In this document: piece by piece, positions 43,385 to 54,700 of the stretch
How positions within the stretch are numbered: position 1 is the first letter of the stretch
Layout: each line of letters starts with the position of its first letter
Made by a program: the position numbers and the translations under genes
Notes under the pieces: generated by a model
What the model was told of the DNA's origin: nothing
The model's input: only the letters and a program-made list of their open reading frames with translations
The model's database searches: none
Assembly: GCF_018383905.1 (NCBI RefSeq)
Contig: NZ_JAGYWA010000002.1
Location: 493,369 to 557,368, forward strand
DNA from: Flavobacterium branchiicola
GTDB taxonomy: Bacteria > Bacteroidota > Bacteroidia > Flavobacteriales > Flavobacteriaceae
Length of the DNA: 64,000 bases
Direction of reading: 5' to 3'

Positions 43385-44245
43385 TTAATAATTTATTACA
43401 ACATTTGCTGTTGAGAGGTTGCTAGAATAATTAATGTAACCAATGTTAGTGACTTGGTCTATACTTAGGCTTTTTCCTTGAATAGAAACATTTTTTGAAA
43501 AGTTTAGTGACTGAACTAACTTTCCATTATTATTTACAATGTCTTTGTTTACTTTTGTCATAGTACCTCCAAGATAGGTTGTAATTTCTACATCAATATT
43601 TCCTGTATTTTTTGAACTCCACCACACGCCGGCCATTCTTACTTGAATATCATTTAAATTAGAATAATCTGCTTTTAGTTTTTTGAAATTTATAAGGCAA
43701 GTTTCAGTACCAGTTATATCCGTTTCATCTCCACCCCACATTATATAAGAATTTTGTGCGATACTACTTGATGGAACTTCACTACTAAGTCCAAATCCTA
43801 CCCATTTTTTGTCTAACGTATTGATACCGGTATTTATATATCCTGTAAAAGTATCTAAGTCGACACCTGCGCCTAATGCCCATTTGTATTTAATTATCAT
43901 ATAATCAAAAGGAAGCAGAGTAGTAGATGGCTCTACTACACAAGAAGGATTTTCTCCTCGCCATGCAGTAGGTCTAATACTGCAAATTCCAGTATTATTA
44001 GCATAAGCCTGAGCATTTGCATTGAGCCAAGATTCGGCTTGTTGGTTTGCATCTGCAATACTTTCGGTTGACACAAATTTATTAGCAGGAGCTGTTAAAG
44101 TGACTAGATTTCCAGCTGTTCCATACGTGCAATCGTTCTTTTTTACAGATAAAGTCTTTTCAGTATTATAATAAACCAATGTTCCCTCTACTGGATTATA
44201 TTGATCTATGTAAGCAAAGGGTTTGTATGTTAAATTTTCTTCCAT
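43385..44245 (-). CDS. DUF5977-containing protein
   Basis: The protein has 286 residues with no signal. A DUF5977 unit is at ~35-90 (VKKNDCTYGTAGNLVTLTAP, FVSTESIADANQQAESWLNA). The C-terminal ~190 residues are beta-rich (LGAGVDLDTFTGYINTGINT) and not assigned to a family. It follows the tail-fibre chaperone gene by 65 bp and is in the fibre operon. Confidence 0.7.
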   Translation of the reverse strand: MEENLTYKPFAYIDQYNPVEGTLVYYNTEKTLSVKKNDCTYGTAGNLVTLTAPANKFVSTESIADANQQAESWLNANAQAYANNTGICSIRPTAWRGENPSCVVEPSTTLLPFDYMIIKYKWALGAGVDLDTFTGYINTGINTLDKKWVGFGLSSEVPSSSIAQNSYIMWGGDETDITGTETCLINFKKLKADYSNLNDIQVRMAGVWWSSKNTGNIDVEITTYLGGTMTKVNKDIVNNNGKLVQSLNFSKNVSIQGKSLSIDQVTNIGYINYSSNLSTANVVINY

Positions 44246-44310
44246 ATTTATTTTAATAAAGAATAGTTATTTGATTGTGAAATCATTTGAGAGTTATAAA
44301 TGATTATTTA

Positions 44311-44679
44311 TTAGATTGGTTTTTCAGGCCAAACAATTGATGCTGTATCTTCTAAATCGGTTAAATCTCTTAGCTCTTGTCTATAATTTTTCCATGCTAT
44401 TTTTTTCTCTTCAGGAAGAGGTGCATCTTCTACTTGTGTCCAATCACTATCCATTAAAAGCGCATTTCTAGTAGTTCTTAAGTTTGCTAAAAGGGCTTCT
44501 TTATTTTGAACAAAAGGATAATGGCTATGTTTGCCTTCAATTACTTTATAATTTTTAGACAAAGCTTGCTGCCATTCTTCTTCAGTTAATTCAATATTAG
44601 GTTCTGGAATATTTTCATGAATTCCTTCAACATAAAATCCTGTGTAATCTCCGTTTTCGTTATATGTTCCTTTATACAT
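44311..44679 (-). CDS. Phage-type tail-fibre assembly chaperone
   Basis: The protein has 122 residues. ALLANLRTTRNALLMDSDWT followed by QVEDAPLPEEKKIAWKNYRQ, ending LEDTASIVWPEKP, is the hallmark of phage tail-fibre/tail assembly chaperones (R-x-x-L-L-x-x-S-D-W-T and W-x-x-Y-R-Q-x-L-R-D-L). These fold or trimerise fibres and sit next to the fibre gene. Here the neighbour upstream on the strand is a fibre with a gp53-like C-terminus. This is the strongest evidence that the operon is phage-tail-derived. Confidence 0.85.
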   Translation of the reverse strand: MYKGTYNENGDYTGFYVEGIHENIPEPNIELTEEEWQQALSKNYKVIEGKHSHYPFVQNKEALLANLRTTRNALLMDSDWTQVEDAPLPEEKKIAWKNYRQELRDLTDLEDTASIVWPEKPI

Positions 44680-44703
44680 AATTTTCTTTTTTTTATTTTT
44701 TAG

Positions 44704-45861
44704 TTAATACCCAATTGCGAACATGTAGCCGTAAGCGCCATCAATAAGGGCATAATAGTTACTTTGAGTAATATTAGCGACATGGTTGTATCCTCTGCTT
44801 CCAGAACTTGTTCTTAAGGTAGAGACCATGACACTCAAAGCACCTGTAGGCCAAGTCAAAGGGAAACTATAAGTTGTCGCATTATTCATTAGGTAGGCCC
44901 ATTGTAATATTAATCCGTTACTGAATTTTTGATAACCTCCAGTAAAAGGAATCGCACCAATTGAATGACCAGCATCATAATCTGAACCCGGAGAGGTTGA
45001 TACAGAACCATCTGCCATTAAAAACTGATTGGCAGTTCCGCCAGATTTAATAAAACCTTTGGATTCAATTGCTTCAGTAAAAGTTTTATTTCCTCCAATA
45101 GTCTGTGGTGTTGTTAAGTCAACATATTTGGTATTTAATTCTAAATCTGATAATGTAACAGTGCTTTTGTACCAATAATCGACTTCAATATTACGGTCGC
45201 TTACAATAGCAGAAAATGTAATAAGCCCGCTGTTATAGTTTACCACATAATCTTTGCCTGTTCCTTCTCTAAGAAGCTGGCCATTTTTGTAGATTCGAAC
45301 ACTATCTTTTACAGGTATTTCTTTTAAAGTGATTTTATCATTATTAAAAGAATCTTCGTCAAAATTTTCTTTGAACGGTACAGATAAACTTCCAAGAATT
45401 GGGTCGGTATTAGGATTACTTGATTCTGTATCTGCATTTTTAGCCCAATAATTTATTTCGATATTTCGATTGCTGATTGTATCTGTAAAAGTGATTACGC
45501 CACTATCATCGTTTAAACTGTAATCATCAATTTCTTTTAATAATTGTCCATTTTTATAGACTTTAGCGCTGTCCGCAATAGGAGCTGGATCTAATTGGAT
45601 GGATGATCCTGAAAAATTATCTTGGAAATTTTTGATGGGAACATAGCAGTTTCCAGCAATAATTCCAGCATTTTGAAAAGCTGCTTTTAAAAGCGCCGGA
45701 GTTATATAATGCTCATTATCTGTTCCTGTTTCGACCATTTGAAAATTAGCCTTGTCATCGTCTTTATGAACGAAATTGTCAAAAATTTCAACAAAATCAA
45801 AGTGCGATGGAATATCTCCATTGTTGAATTTGTTGTGAAAGTCATTTCTACTTGTTGCCAT
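44704..45861 (-). CDS. Tail-fibre protein with gp53-like C-terminus
   Basis: The protein has 385 residues with no signal. The N-terminus is SRNDFHNKFNNGDIPSHFDF. Residues 75-140 and 160-231 are an internal duplication (SAKVYKNGQLLKE against SVRIYKNGQLLRE, then D-R/N-R-N-I-E-V/I-N/D-Y-W). GFIKSGGTANQFLMADGSVS precedes the end domain, which has G-L-I-L-Q-W at about 314-319 and finishes F-A-I-G-Y, as in gp53-like tail-fibre C-terminal domains. The chaperone gene follows by 24 bp. The receptor target is unknown. Confidence 0.85.
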   Translation of the reverse strand: MATSRNDFHNKFNNGDIPSHFDFVEIFDNFVHKDDDKANFQMVETGTDNEHYITPALLKAAFQNAGIIAGNCYVPIKNFQDNFSGSSIQLDPAPIADSAKVYKNGQLLKEIDDYSLNDDSGVITFTDTISNRNIEINYWAKNADTESSNPNTDPILGSLSVPFKENFDEDSFNNDKITLKEIPVKDSVRIYKNGQLLREGTGKDYVVNYNSGLITFSAIVSDRNIEVDYWYKSTVTLSDLELNTKYVDLTTPQTIGGNKTFTEAIESKGFIKSGGTANQFLMADGSVSTSPGSDYDAGHSIGAIPFTGGYQKFSNGLILQWAYLMNNATTYSFPLTWPTGALSVMVSTLRTSSGSRGYNHVANITQSNYYALIDGAYGYMFAIGY

Positions 45862-45911
45862 TTTATTTAGTTTTATTTCTTGCTTTTATATGTTTGTGTA
45901 AGACCTGAAGG

Positions 45912-45942
45912 CAATACCAATGAAATTAAATCATTGGTATTG
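45912..45942. other. Stem-loop between the vWA giant gene and the tail-fibre gene
   Basis: CAATACCAATGA and TCATTGGTATTG pair perfectly around AATTAAA. It follows the vWA gene stop by 8 bp on the minus strand but has no U-tract, so it is more likely a processing or stability hairpin than a terminator. Confidence 0.6.
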
Positions 45943-45950
45943 TCAGTTTT

Positions 45951-48900
45951 TTAAAGAGTTAGAATTTTTTCGTCACTGCTCAGCATTCCAGACGAATTTT
46001 CAGAGATTACTTTAAAATGATGATAGATTCTTTCGCCATTTTCATCTTTAATAACTAGTTCATCAGTTTTTGGTTTTGTCTCTAACAGAGGCAAAATGAC
46101 GCGTTCTAGATTGGAAGAAATCTCATCAATTTTTTCCCAATTACCCTGATTATTCATTTTGTATAAATGATATTTACCGTTGTAAACTGTTTTTTCCCAG
46201 TTAAAAACGACAGGTTTTAAAATCGCTCCATTATTTCCTGTAGGATTTCCCGAAGCCACTAAAGTGGGAGACTCAGGCGAAGCAGAATCTACAATTGTTG
46301 TTGCTGTAATTTTTGAAGGCTGAGATGGTGCATAATCAATTTTTATAACCGGATTATCTGTAGGAGATTCTGAATCTGCATATTCAATTTGTTTCGAAAC
46401 TGTAATTCTGTAAAAAAGGCCATCACCAAAAGGAACATATTCTAAATCTTCAAAATCATCATAAATAGTCCAGACATTTTCAAAATCGGCAGATAAAGTA
46501 TTTTCATCAATTGTAATTTCTTTAACCAATTTCATTGTTCTTATCGACTGGGCGTCAAGCATTGATTCAGCACGATAAACATTTATCTTTTTAATTTTGG
46601 ACTGCGGCTGATAAGCATTTAATTCAATTTGAACAGCAGGCTTAATTCCTATAACTTGATTTCCAAGAATTGGCATAATTCTTTTAATTTCAGGTGTTTT
46701 TGGTGGAGTAGAGGCTACCAGTTTTACAGGTCCCATAAGATCGCTGAATTCTCCAAAATTCATTTTGATGTCCATTTCGCGAACAGCATAGAAATAGCTG
46801 TTTTGTGAGTTTCCATCCAGATTAAAATCGGTGAACTGCACTTGGTTATCATTTTCGTTAATGATTTTCATCATTGGAGCAATGTCAAAATCGGCATCAG
46901 TTGGTTTTAAAGCATTTCCATTTTTATCTTTAATGGTTTGTTTTTTATTAACAGGAACATAATTATTTCCTTTAATATACTCGTAAACAACTGGTACTTC
47001 TGTCAACGGAACAAAAGCAGCCTGAATGGCTTGTTCAACAAAATAAACGGCTAGCATTGGTTCTTGAACCTTCTGTGAAATTAGAACTTGATTTAATGAT
47101 GTAATTTTCGTTATTGTTGGTTCTGTAACTTCTTGAGTTGCATTATGCCATTTAATAAAATCATTAATCAGTTTTATAAACTCGCCATTATCTGGCATTG
47201 GAAATTGATAACTAACTTCAGCGTTATTTTCAGGTAAAACTCTATAATGGCCATCTTCAGCAAGAGTATTAAAGTCTAAAAAGTTGCTCCATCTTTCGTT
47301 AAAATCAATTTCGTCATTTCCACCTAGTTTGTTCAATTTTTCGCGAATTGCACTTACTGTTTCAGGTTTGTATAAAATATTCAGAAAATCTTCATCGTTG
47401 GCTCTGTAGTGCAATAACCCATAAGGTTTACGATTTTTTTCATATTTCGTTGTAAAAGTGTACGAAGAGCGATTGTAAAAGTCTGGACGTGTGGCATACA
47501 AACTACCTCCAATAATTTCTTTCGGTTTTTTAGGTTTCTCAATCCTAACAGCATACATCGGGCAAGGAATACTAATCTTCGATTTATAGCCAATCTCTGG
47601 TTTTGAATGTGCACTAACTCCGAAAATAGAATAATGTGTACTTTCATTTTCTCTTGGCTGAATATTTTGCGCTGTAATTCCAGAAACAGGGTCTGCATAT
47701 AAGTAAACTTTGTAGCTTGGATAATAATTTACACTTTGTGAAACCGTTCCAGCTGTATAGCTTGGCACTTCGTTTTCTGTGCGTGGACCATCTACTGCAC
47801 CTAAAATTTCATCGTAATCTTTGACCATGGTTTGTTGAAGATAATCACCAAGTTTAAAATTAGGGTCTTGAATGTAAAGAACTAAATTTCCAGTTGTACC
47901 AATGTTTTCTGTTTTGTAAACTTTAAATTCTTTTCTCGATTGTACAGGAACAGAATTTCCTGGTTGCATAGTGCTTTTTGTAAACAATCGTACAATACCA
48001 TTAGACCATTCAACAGAATTTCCATTTTCTGATTTGTATTGAGGATGTTGCTCTAGACTATAGTTTGGGAAAATGATTTTGTACAATCCTAAATGTTTTT
48101 TTTCATGTACTTTGATCGGATTACCATCTTCATCCAATTTATAATTTCCCTTATCATCCATTTCGTAAGAAACTTCAAAATGCCTTTCAATTACAGCATC
48201 TTTCCAAACTCCTCTTGTTTTTTCTAATTGCAGATCGGTACCGTTTTCGCCTGTATGTTCGATAACTTCTCGATGAACAATATTTAAGTTGGCTGGATAT
48301 TCAATTTCAAAGTCAATTTCTGGTTGGTGCCAATTTTCTGCTGTCTGCATATTTTGCACCAGAGTACATAATTTGCTTTCAGGTATTTTAATGGCTTTAA
48401 TTTGCTCAGAATCGATCGTTGCATCTCCATCAGCATGAAGTTTGTCAGTTACTTCCTTTTTTAAAACTTCAACCAGAGCATAATCAAAAACGTCCTGATT
48501 TTTGTCATCTTTTTTAAGTTGAACTTCGATGTTTTGAATTAAATAGTTTTCGTCTCCAATGGTTAATATTCCTCCATTAAATCTAGCTTTATTCGTATTG
48601 TTTAATCCAATTTTTACTTCTTGACCACTACTAATAATTTTGTATTCTCTTATTTTGATAGTCGAAGTCAGATTGTTTACTGAATTGTTATTGATGCTTT
48701 CAATTTTGCCATATTCAACTTCTGGAAGTCCATTTTTATAATACAGTTTAAAATGGTCAGCAAATATTTCCGCACTATCAGGAAAAATAGTGTCTTTCTT
48801 TTTCTCAGCATCCTCAGCAGACATTTCTCTTGGAACAGGGTAGCTTAAAAGCTCTTGAGACGAATAATAGTCAAACATGATTCTGATTAATGTTTTGTCA

Positions 48901-51785
48901 CTGCCTGTAATCTTGCCCAATAATTCTTGTTCAGACAGAGAGGTAAACATCAAAGGTTTTTCTTCTGTAACCAGAAGTGCATTAATGTTGCTTGGAGGCA
49001 TTAAATTGTTAGCCGGTTTAATATCCGATTTAATGCTAATTTGACGTCCAGAAGCTGCTCTTGAGAAAATATTAATTCCGTACCCTTGATAGATGTAAAC
49101 GTGTTCTCCAGTTTCTTCCTGAATTGCATTTAAAATTGATTTTCCAGACTCAGGAATAATAATTGCAACAGTTTCATACTTTGATTCTTTTAGGTTTCGA
49201 TCAATACTTTTATATTCTACATCATGCGACAATTCTGGATTTTTCCACGCTGATTCTGTAGCAATTTTATGATCGATTCCTAAATAAATAGGAAGTGTAA
49301 AAGCGCTTCCGTCATATTCTAAAGGGGACTTAAAGAAGTCTTTGTCTGCCTTAGGATCTACGACATCATAATCCATAACATCATCCATAAATAAGCTTAC
49401 AAATCTTTTCTTTCCATCAAAACTATAGCCTTCAGAATCTGTAATTCTGGCATTTGGATTATCCTCTGCATCTACATTTAATCCTGGAACAATTTTACTT
49501 AACTGAACAGGAAGAGGCATACGTTCTGTGTTTACAGAAGTTGGAATACTCATAGAAAGATGCTGTACCTCTTTTCCTTCGATGCCATCTTCCAGGCTGC
49601 CAAAAGTGGTATATTCTGTTAAGTAGATGTATTCTCCAGAATAAACATCGTCGTCAAGATCTAAACATCCTAAACCTAACATACGTGCAACGTGGTAATC
49701 GTTTGCAGCAATATTTAAAAGATCCAAATAAGATACTTTTGTTAAGTTTTGAGCATATTGTTGTTCTTCTCCCGGCCCTGGCTCATTTACAGGAACTTTA
49801 TCTCCAAGTGGAATATCATCTTCTGCAGTTGGATTACCTGATGCTTCACTTAAAGAAATGTATTTAGTGACAATGCTTTTAATGTTTTCATCGGCAATGT
49901 CTTTTTCATTCGTGATTCTATTCCATTTATCTCTATAATTTTTAATGTTTACATACTCGCCATCGTTGAATTTTAACCATTTACCGTGAACTGAATTTAG
50001 TTTTGGCTCTAGTTGTTCAAAAACCTTAAAATCATCTGTGTTTAATCCGTATTTACCTTTTAAAAACCAATCTCCATTGGCATTCGCATTAGTAATAAAA
50101 TCAGAATAAAATTCAAGTTGTACTGATTTTAAAAAACACTTGTTTGCTTTAAATCGAATACTTCTTCCATTTTCTGCAACTAAACGAACAGGAGTGTTTA
50201 ATTGTACTGAGTTGTATGTCTTACGATTGGTTACTCTTTTTTCTGCTGTAATTTTATTTTCGGCAACAGATAGCGTTTCAAGCTTTACGTTTTTTGCATT
50301 ATTCGAAGAGGAAAAATCTAATTCGGCAGCAAAAAATAAATCTGTTTTGGTTTCAATTTCAATCAAGCTATTTCCATAAGCTTGCATAAAAGCAGTTGCA
50401 TTTGTTAAAGGATCGTAGCTACTAGCCTTAATGACTTTGTATTTTTTTTGATCTAAGAAATTGACATAAACAGATCTTTGCGGATTTGATGTTTTGTAAA
50501 TCCAAAGTGCCTTTTTATTATCTACGACATTAGGATTTTGAGTTAAATCAACAGTTTGGCTAATTTTCGTATAAGGCGCTCTGTATACTTTAACAAAGTC
50601 ATCTGGTTTATTGAAACTTAAATTGGAGCTTGGATCATTATATGAGTTTCCCTTTGGAAGATGATTTTCTCCTAATCTGCCAGCCAGCATCCAGCGAAGA
50701 TGAATTCCTTTTGTACTGTCAATTCCTCTTGAACCTGCAGCAGCAACTTGTAAATAAGTCGACTGCAAATTTGTTTTTTGTGGAGAAATATCAATAATTG
50801 ATGATTCTCTTTTAACATTGAAATTAATACTTATTCCTAAAGGATTTGCAACATTACTTAGCGATACAAGAGCTGAAAAAGAACCAAGCGCTAAAGGTTT
50901 TCCTTCAACTTGGACAGGAGCCAGGACTTCAGATTTTCCGGGAATTACTACGGAGTTAGCAAGCTTAAAGGTTAATCCGTTTAAGGTCTTTTCCTTATGA
51001 ATTTTTGTTCCAGCACTTAAAGTTAAAGGTACGCGATTTTTGTTTTTTAGAACTAAAGTGCCACATGATGCGCTAACTCTTGAACCTTTCTTTAAAGTAG
51101 GATAAGCTAAATTGTTTGCAATAACACTTACATTTGGAAAACAACCTATTTGCAAACGCGATAAATCTGAAGCAAGGTTATTTAATTCAGTTCCTAAAGT
51201 GCTGAAATCAGAATGCCAAAGATAATCTGAATCTAGTGCAGAAGCAGTACTACTTTTTAAAACAGGTGTTTTTCCCAAAAAGGAGGTAAGAGGCGTTGTC
51301 AGTTCTTCAATGTTTTCTGGAGAACTAGTAACTCCATATACAAAAACCTTTGAAGTTTGATTCAAATCAGTAAAAAGATTTTTTAAGAAATCGGAGTTGT
51401 TAACTTGTAAACCGTCTGTAATTACAAAAACGATATCTGGAGTAACTGGCAGATTTTTAGCTGCATTTAAACCAGATGCCCAATAATCTGATTGAATGCT
51501 TTCGGTGCCATTCCCATAGATGTTAATCCAATCTATAAAAGAATCTTTATTGCTTGAAATTCTTTTTTCGATTATGTTATCGGGTCTAACAGCAGTATCG
51601 CTGTTAGACATTCCGATTAACGAAAGCGTGATTTTACTTTGTGTCTGAGAATTGATAAATGAAGCTAGCCCTGAACGAATCTGCTGTGCTTCATTGCCAT
51701 TGATAGAACCTGATTCGTCTACTACAATTGCAACATAAGTTTCACAGCCAGAGAGTTGGCTTTCTTGAAGATTTATAGAACTCAT
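45951..51785 (-). CDS. Giant vWA-domain protein (1,944 aa)
   Basis: The N-terminus is a von Willebrand A domain with a complete MIDAS: DESGS at residues 23-27, Thr94 and Asp124, starting at YVAIVVDESGSINGNEAQQ. There is no signal peptide and no C-terminal sorting domain. The rest is beta-rich and repeat-poor; GIHLRWMLAGRLGENHLPKG (~residue 355), a YNRSSYTFTTKYEKNRKPYG segment (~1415) and several Fn3-like stretches near the C-terminus (LRIPVTK-like strands; PPKTPEIKRIMPILGNQ, VVFNWEKTVYNGKYHLYKM) are visible. It begins 12 bp after the 2,476-aa gene. Together they look like a conserved partner pair. Function is unknown; metal-dependent adhesion is a fair guess for the N-terminus. Confidence 0.75.
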   Translation of the reverse strand: MSSINLQESQLSGCETYVAIVVDESGSINGNEAQQIRSGLASFINSQTQSKITLSLIGMSNSDTAVRPDNIIEKRISSNKDSFIDWINIYGNGTESIQSDYWASGLNAAKNLPVTPDIVFVITDGLQVNNSDFLKNLFTDLNQTSKVFVYGVTSSPENIEELTTPLTSFLGKTPVLKSSTASALDSDYLWHSDFSTLGTELNNLASDLSRLQIGCFPNVSVIANNLAYPTLKKGSRVSASCGTLVLKNKNRVPLTLSAGTKIHKEKTLNGLTFKLANSVVIPGKSEVLAPVQVEGKPLALGSFSALVSLSNVANPLGISINFNVKRESSIIDISPQKTNLQSTYLQVAAAGSRGIDSTKGIHLRWMLAGRLGENHLPKGNSYNDPSSNLSFNKPDDFVKVYRAPYTKISQTVDLTQNPNVVDNKKALWIYKTSNPQRSVYVNFLDQKKYKVIKASSYDPLTNATAFMQAYGNSLIEIETKTDLFFAAELDFSSSNNAKNVKLETLSVAENKITAEKRVTNRKTYNSVQLNTPVRLVAENGRSIRFKANKCFLKSVQLEFYSDFITNANANGDWFLKGKYGLNTDDFKVFEQLEPKLNSVHGKWLKFNDGEYVNIKNYRDKWNRITNEKDIADENIKSIVTKYISLSEASGNPTAEDDIPLGDKVPVNEPGPGEEQQYAQNLTKVSYLDLLNIAANDYHVARMLGLGCLDLDDDVYSGEYIYLTEYTTFGSLEDGIEGKEVQHLSMSIPTSVNTERMPLPVQLSKIVPGLNVDAEDNPNARITDSEGYSFDGKKRFVSLFMDDVMDYDVVDPKADKDFFKSPLEYDGSAFTLPIYLGIDHKIATESAWKNPELSHDVEYKSIDRNLKESKYETVAIIIPESGKSILNAIQEETGEHVYIYQGYGINIFSRAASGRQISIKSDIKPANNLMPPSNINALLVTEEKPLMFTSLSEQELLGKITGSDKTLIRIMFDYYSSQELLSYPVPREMSAEDAEKKKDTIFPDSAEIFADHFKLYYKNGLPEVEYGKIESINNNSVNNLTSTIKIREYKIISSGQEVKIGLNNTNKARFNGGILTIGDENYLIQNIEVQLKKDDKNQDVFDYALVEVLKKEVTDKLHADGDATIDSEQIKAIKIPESKLCTLVQNMQTAENWHQPEIDFEIEYPANLNIVHREVIEHTGENGTDLQLEKTRGVWKDAVIERHFEVSYEMDDKGNYKLDEDGNPIKVHEKKHLGLYKIIFPNYSLEQHPQYKSENGNSVEWSNGIVRLFTKSTMQPGNSVPVQSRKEFKVYKTENIGTTGNLVLYIQDPNFKLGDYLQQTMVKDYDEILGAVDGPRTENEVPSYTAGTVSQSVNYYPSYKVYLYADPVSGITAQNIQPRENESTHYSIFGVSAHSKPEIGYKSKISIPCPMYAVRIEKPKKPKEIIGGSLYATRPDFYNRSSYTFTTKYEKNRKPYGLLHYRANDEDFLNILYKPETVSAIREKLNKLGGNDEIDFNERWSNFLDFNTLAEDGHYRVLPENNAEVSYQFPMPDNGEFIKLINDFIKWHNATQEVTEPTITKITSLNQVLISQKVQEPMLAVYFVEQAIQAAFVPLTEVPVVYEYIKGNNYVPVNKKQTIKDKNGNALKPTDADFDIAPMMKIINENDNQVQFTDFNLDGNSQNSYFYAVREMDIKMNFGEFSDLMGPVKLVASTPPKTPEIKRIMPILGNQVIGIKPAVQIELNAYQPQSKIKKINVYRAESMLDAQSIRTMKLVKEITIDENTLSADFENVWTIYDDFEDLEYVPFGDGLFYRITVSKQIEYADSESPTDNPVIKIDYAPSQPSKITATTIVDSASPESPTLVASGNPTGNNGAILKPVVFNWEKTVYNGKYHLYKMNNQGNWEKIDEISSNLERVILPLLETKPKTDELVIKDENGERIYHHFKVISENSSGMLSSDEKILTL

Positions 51786-51797
51786 TTTTCTTGTTTT

Positions 51798-54700
51798 TTA
51801 AAGATTTATATTGTTTAATGGTAGTATTTGTGTATCAAGAGTACTAGTTAGAGAAGTTCCGCTTCCTTCAGTATTCCACATTTTGTATTTAAACTTGATT
51901 TTCAATTTTTCTACATTCAAAATTGTTTTGTCGCGATGCATGATTAATGCTTGCGAATAATCTTTTGAATGCAGTACACTGTATTCCGATGTTGGGTTTC
52001 CTAATTCATCTAAAACCGAAATAGAATCCTGAATTTCTTTTAAAGGCATTTTCGGAATATTAAATGGTTCCGGATTACGAACTAAAAGCGCAATAGTTGC
52101 TCCTGTATTAGCATCAATAATTTTATTTACTTCGGTACTTTGGGCAGGATCAAGAGGAGATAATTTTAAGATTCCTTCAAAAGCACAATCAAATAAATGC
52201 TGATATTTTGATGCCATAGAATCACTTAAAACATTTGTCACATTTGCTGCCTTTGGAGCTATTAAATAATACAAAGCATCGATGCGTTCTTGATTCAGAT
52301 TAACATTTACATCAAACAAGGCTTTACCTGTTTTTTCTTCACCAATAAAATAACTCTGAACCTGCTCTTCAAAATCTTTGTAACGCGAAGTCTGGAATCC
52401 AAATTGATGTACCAAGATGTTTGTACTCTTACTTGAAACTCCTATTTGAGCACCTTCAAAATAATTATTGACTAAAACTGTATAAAGTTTAGAAGGTTTT
52501 AAGTTGGTTAATGTTGTCTTGTACTTTAATGATTTTGGTTTTAAAGGATCTCCTAAATTTAAATTGCATATTTCACGATTATCATCTATAAAACTGTTTA
52601 AAATTCTAATTCCTAATGGAAGTCTTGGATCATTATCACCAGTCCAAAATTTACTTTCATCATCTGTATCTTCTGTTTTAGGATACATAATTTCTTCTCC
52701 TTCTTCTATGATCTTTTTTGGAGGATATTCTATAAGCAAATCAGTCTGTGGATCTTTGATATAAAGATTCAAAGCACCTTTAATTTCTGGTCTGCCAGTA
52801 TGATAGCTTTCCCATTTCTTAAACATATGAGAAGTATATGTGTTAGTAAAGAATAAAGAGATTTTGCATTGGTCAGGGCCATAAAATGAAGGTTTAGACT
52901 GTAGTAAACTTCCATCTGCGTTTGGATAAGAACGGTTGTAATCCAGATAACTTCTCAATGAAGTCAATGACGATTTAGACAAATCTGTCAATTCATTCTT
53001 GACAGGAAGATCTTGATCTTTAGGATATGGAACAGGATAATGCCCTATAGGTCCCAGAGTTTTAAATCCGTAATAATATTTAAATTCATTTGGCTTCTTT
53101 TTATTATCATCAACTGTATCTGTTAAAGTAAAATCTAAACAATATGTCGTATTTGGTCTCCAGATTGGCTGTACTGTTGTTTGTACAGCATCTTTCATGG
53201 CCTTAAATTGCTCTGCTACAGCAGGAATGTCCAAAATAGTTTTGTTATGATAATAATCTTCTTTGCTTAACCATTCTACACTTTGAATGTAAGTTGTATA
53301 ATCAAGTTCTGGATCTTCAGCGCTTTCAATACTTGAACAAATAATAGCATCAGTAATAATAATTTTCGAATTTCTAAGACTTCTTCTGAAGGCTAATCCG
53401 GTAATTGTGCTTAACGGAATTAAACTTGTGCTTCCGTTTGTTAATGCTGTTGTAGACGATGTTACAGAAACATTCGAAGCAGGATATAAAGAACAATTAT
53501 CAAAAGCATCACTAAACAATGAGAAATAAACTCCTTTTTCGTTTGTCTTACTAGAAAGCATCACGATTTCGTTTACTGATGGTTCATTTTGAACCTTAAT
53601 AATTGAAGCGTCTTTAATCTCACTTTCTCTTTTAATTAATCTTTTAAGTTCTAATGTTTCGCCAAATACAAACTGGTAATGTTTATTATAAGAAACAATA
53701 GAATTATCAGTTAAAGCATTATTTGAGAAGTATATTGCCGATTCAAAAAATGTATCATTCTTCAACAGATTAATGGTGTTTCCATTAATTTGAACTAAAC
53801 CAAATTTATTGTTTGAAAGTTTGACTGAAACCCAAGTTTTGTTGTTAACACTAATGGCATCACTGATTCCAACAATTTCTGTATCAGAAAGCACTTTTGT
53901 GTCGATTACAGAAAACACTTTTGCTGTGTTGTTGATATTCAAACGAATGATTTTTTTATCCTTTGTAATCAAAGTAAACTCAGTATCATTTTGCTTCAGA
54001 ACTTTGATAGTTTCTCCGTTTATTTTAGAATGATAAACAACACTTCGATCGTCTCCTTTGATCCAGCTAATTTGAGTTTCATTTGATAAAGTATTAACCC
54101 AAAGCAAATCATTGTTTGCTAACGGAAGTACTTTGTTGAAACCTAAAGAATAGGTATTTTGATAGTATGTTCCAGAAGTTGGATTTAATTCTTCATCCAT
54201 TTCTACAATTGCTGTGGCAGCAATAGGAGAGGAGCATCCTACAATAAAATCAAGATCAATAATGGCCTCACCAATTCCTTTGCATTGTTCTGCATTCAAG
54301 GCTTGGGTTACCAATAAATTACCATTTACAACTTGTACAGAAGTTACGATTCCATTAATTAAACGTTCTCGAATGATGCTTCCATCAGCATCTACTTGTA
54401 ATAGAATTGTAGTTTTTGCATCTCCTTTTGGATGGAATGTTATTACAAACGAATCATTAAATTTAATTACCTGATCAAAATCGTACAGAGTTCTTCCATT
54501 ATAACCATAATAGTGAGTGAAAGTCAATGCATTTGGATTACCTCCAGAATTAACATTGTCGTTTCCTGCTTCCACTTTCAGATTATTTAATTCAGTCATA
54601 TGCGAATTGTATTCTGCAATCTTTGCAGGATCTGTCAATGTAATTTCAGTTTCTCCAGCTAGATCTCCGTAAGTGGCATCAAATAAAGCAGCAATTTTAT

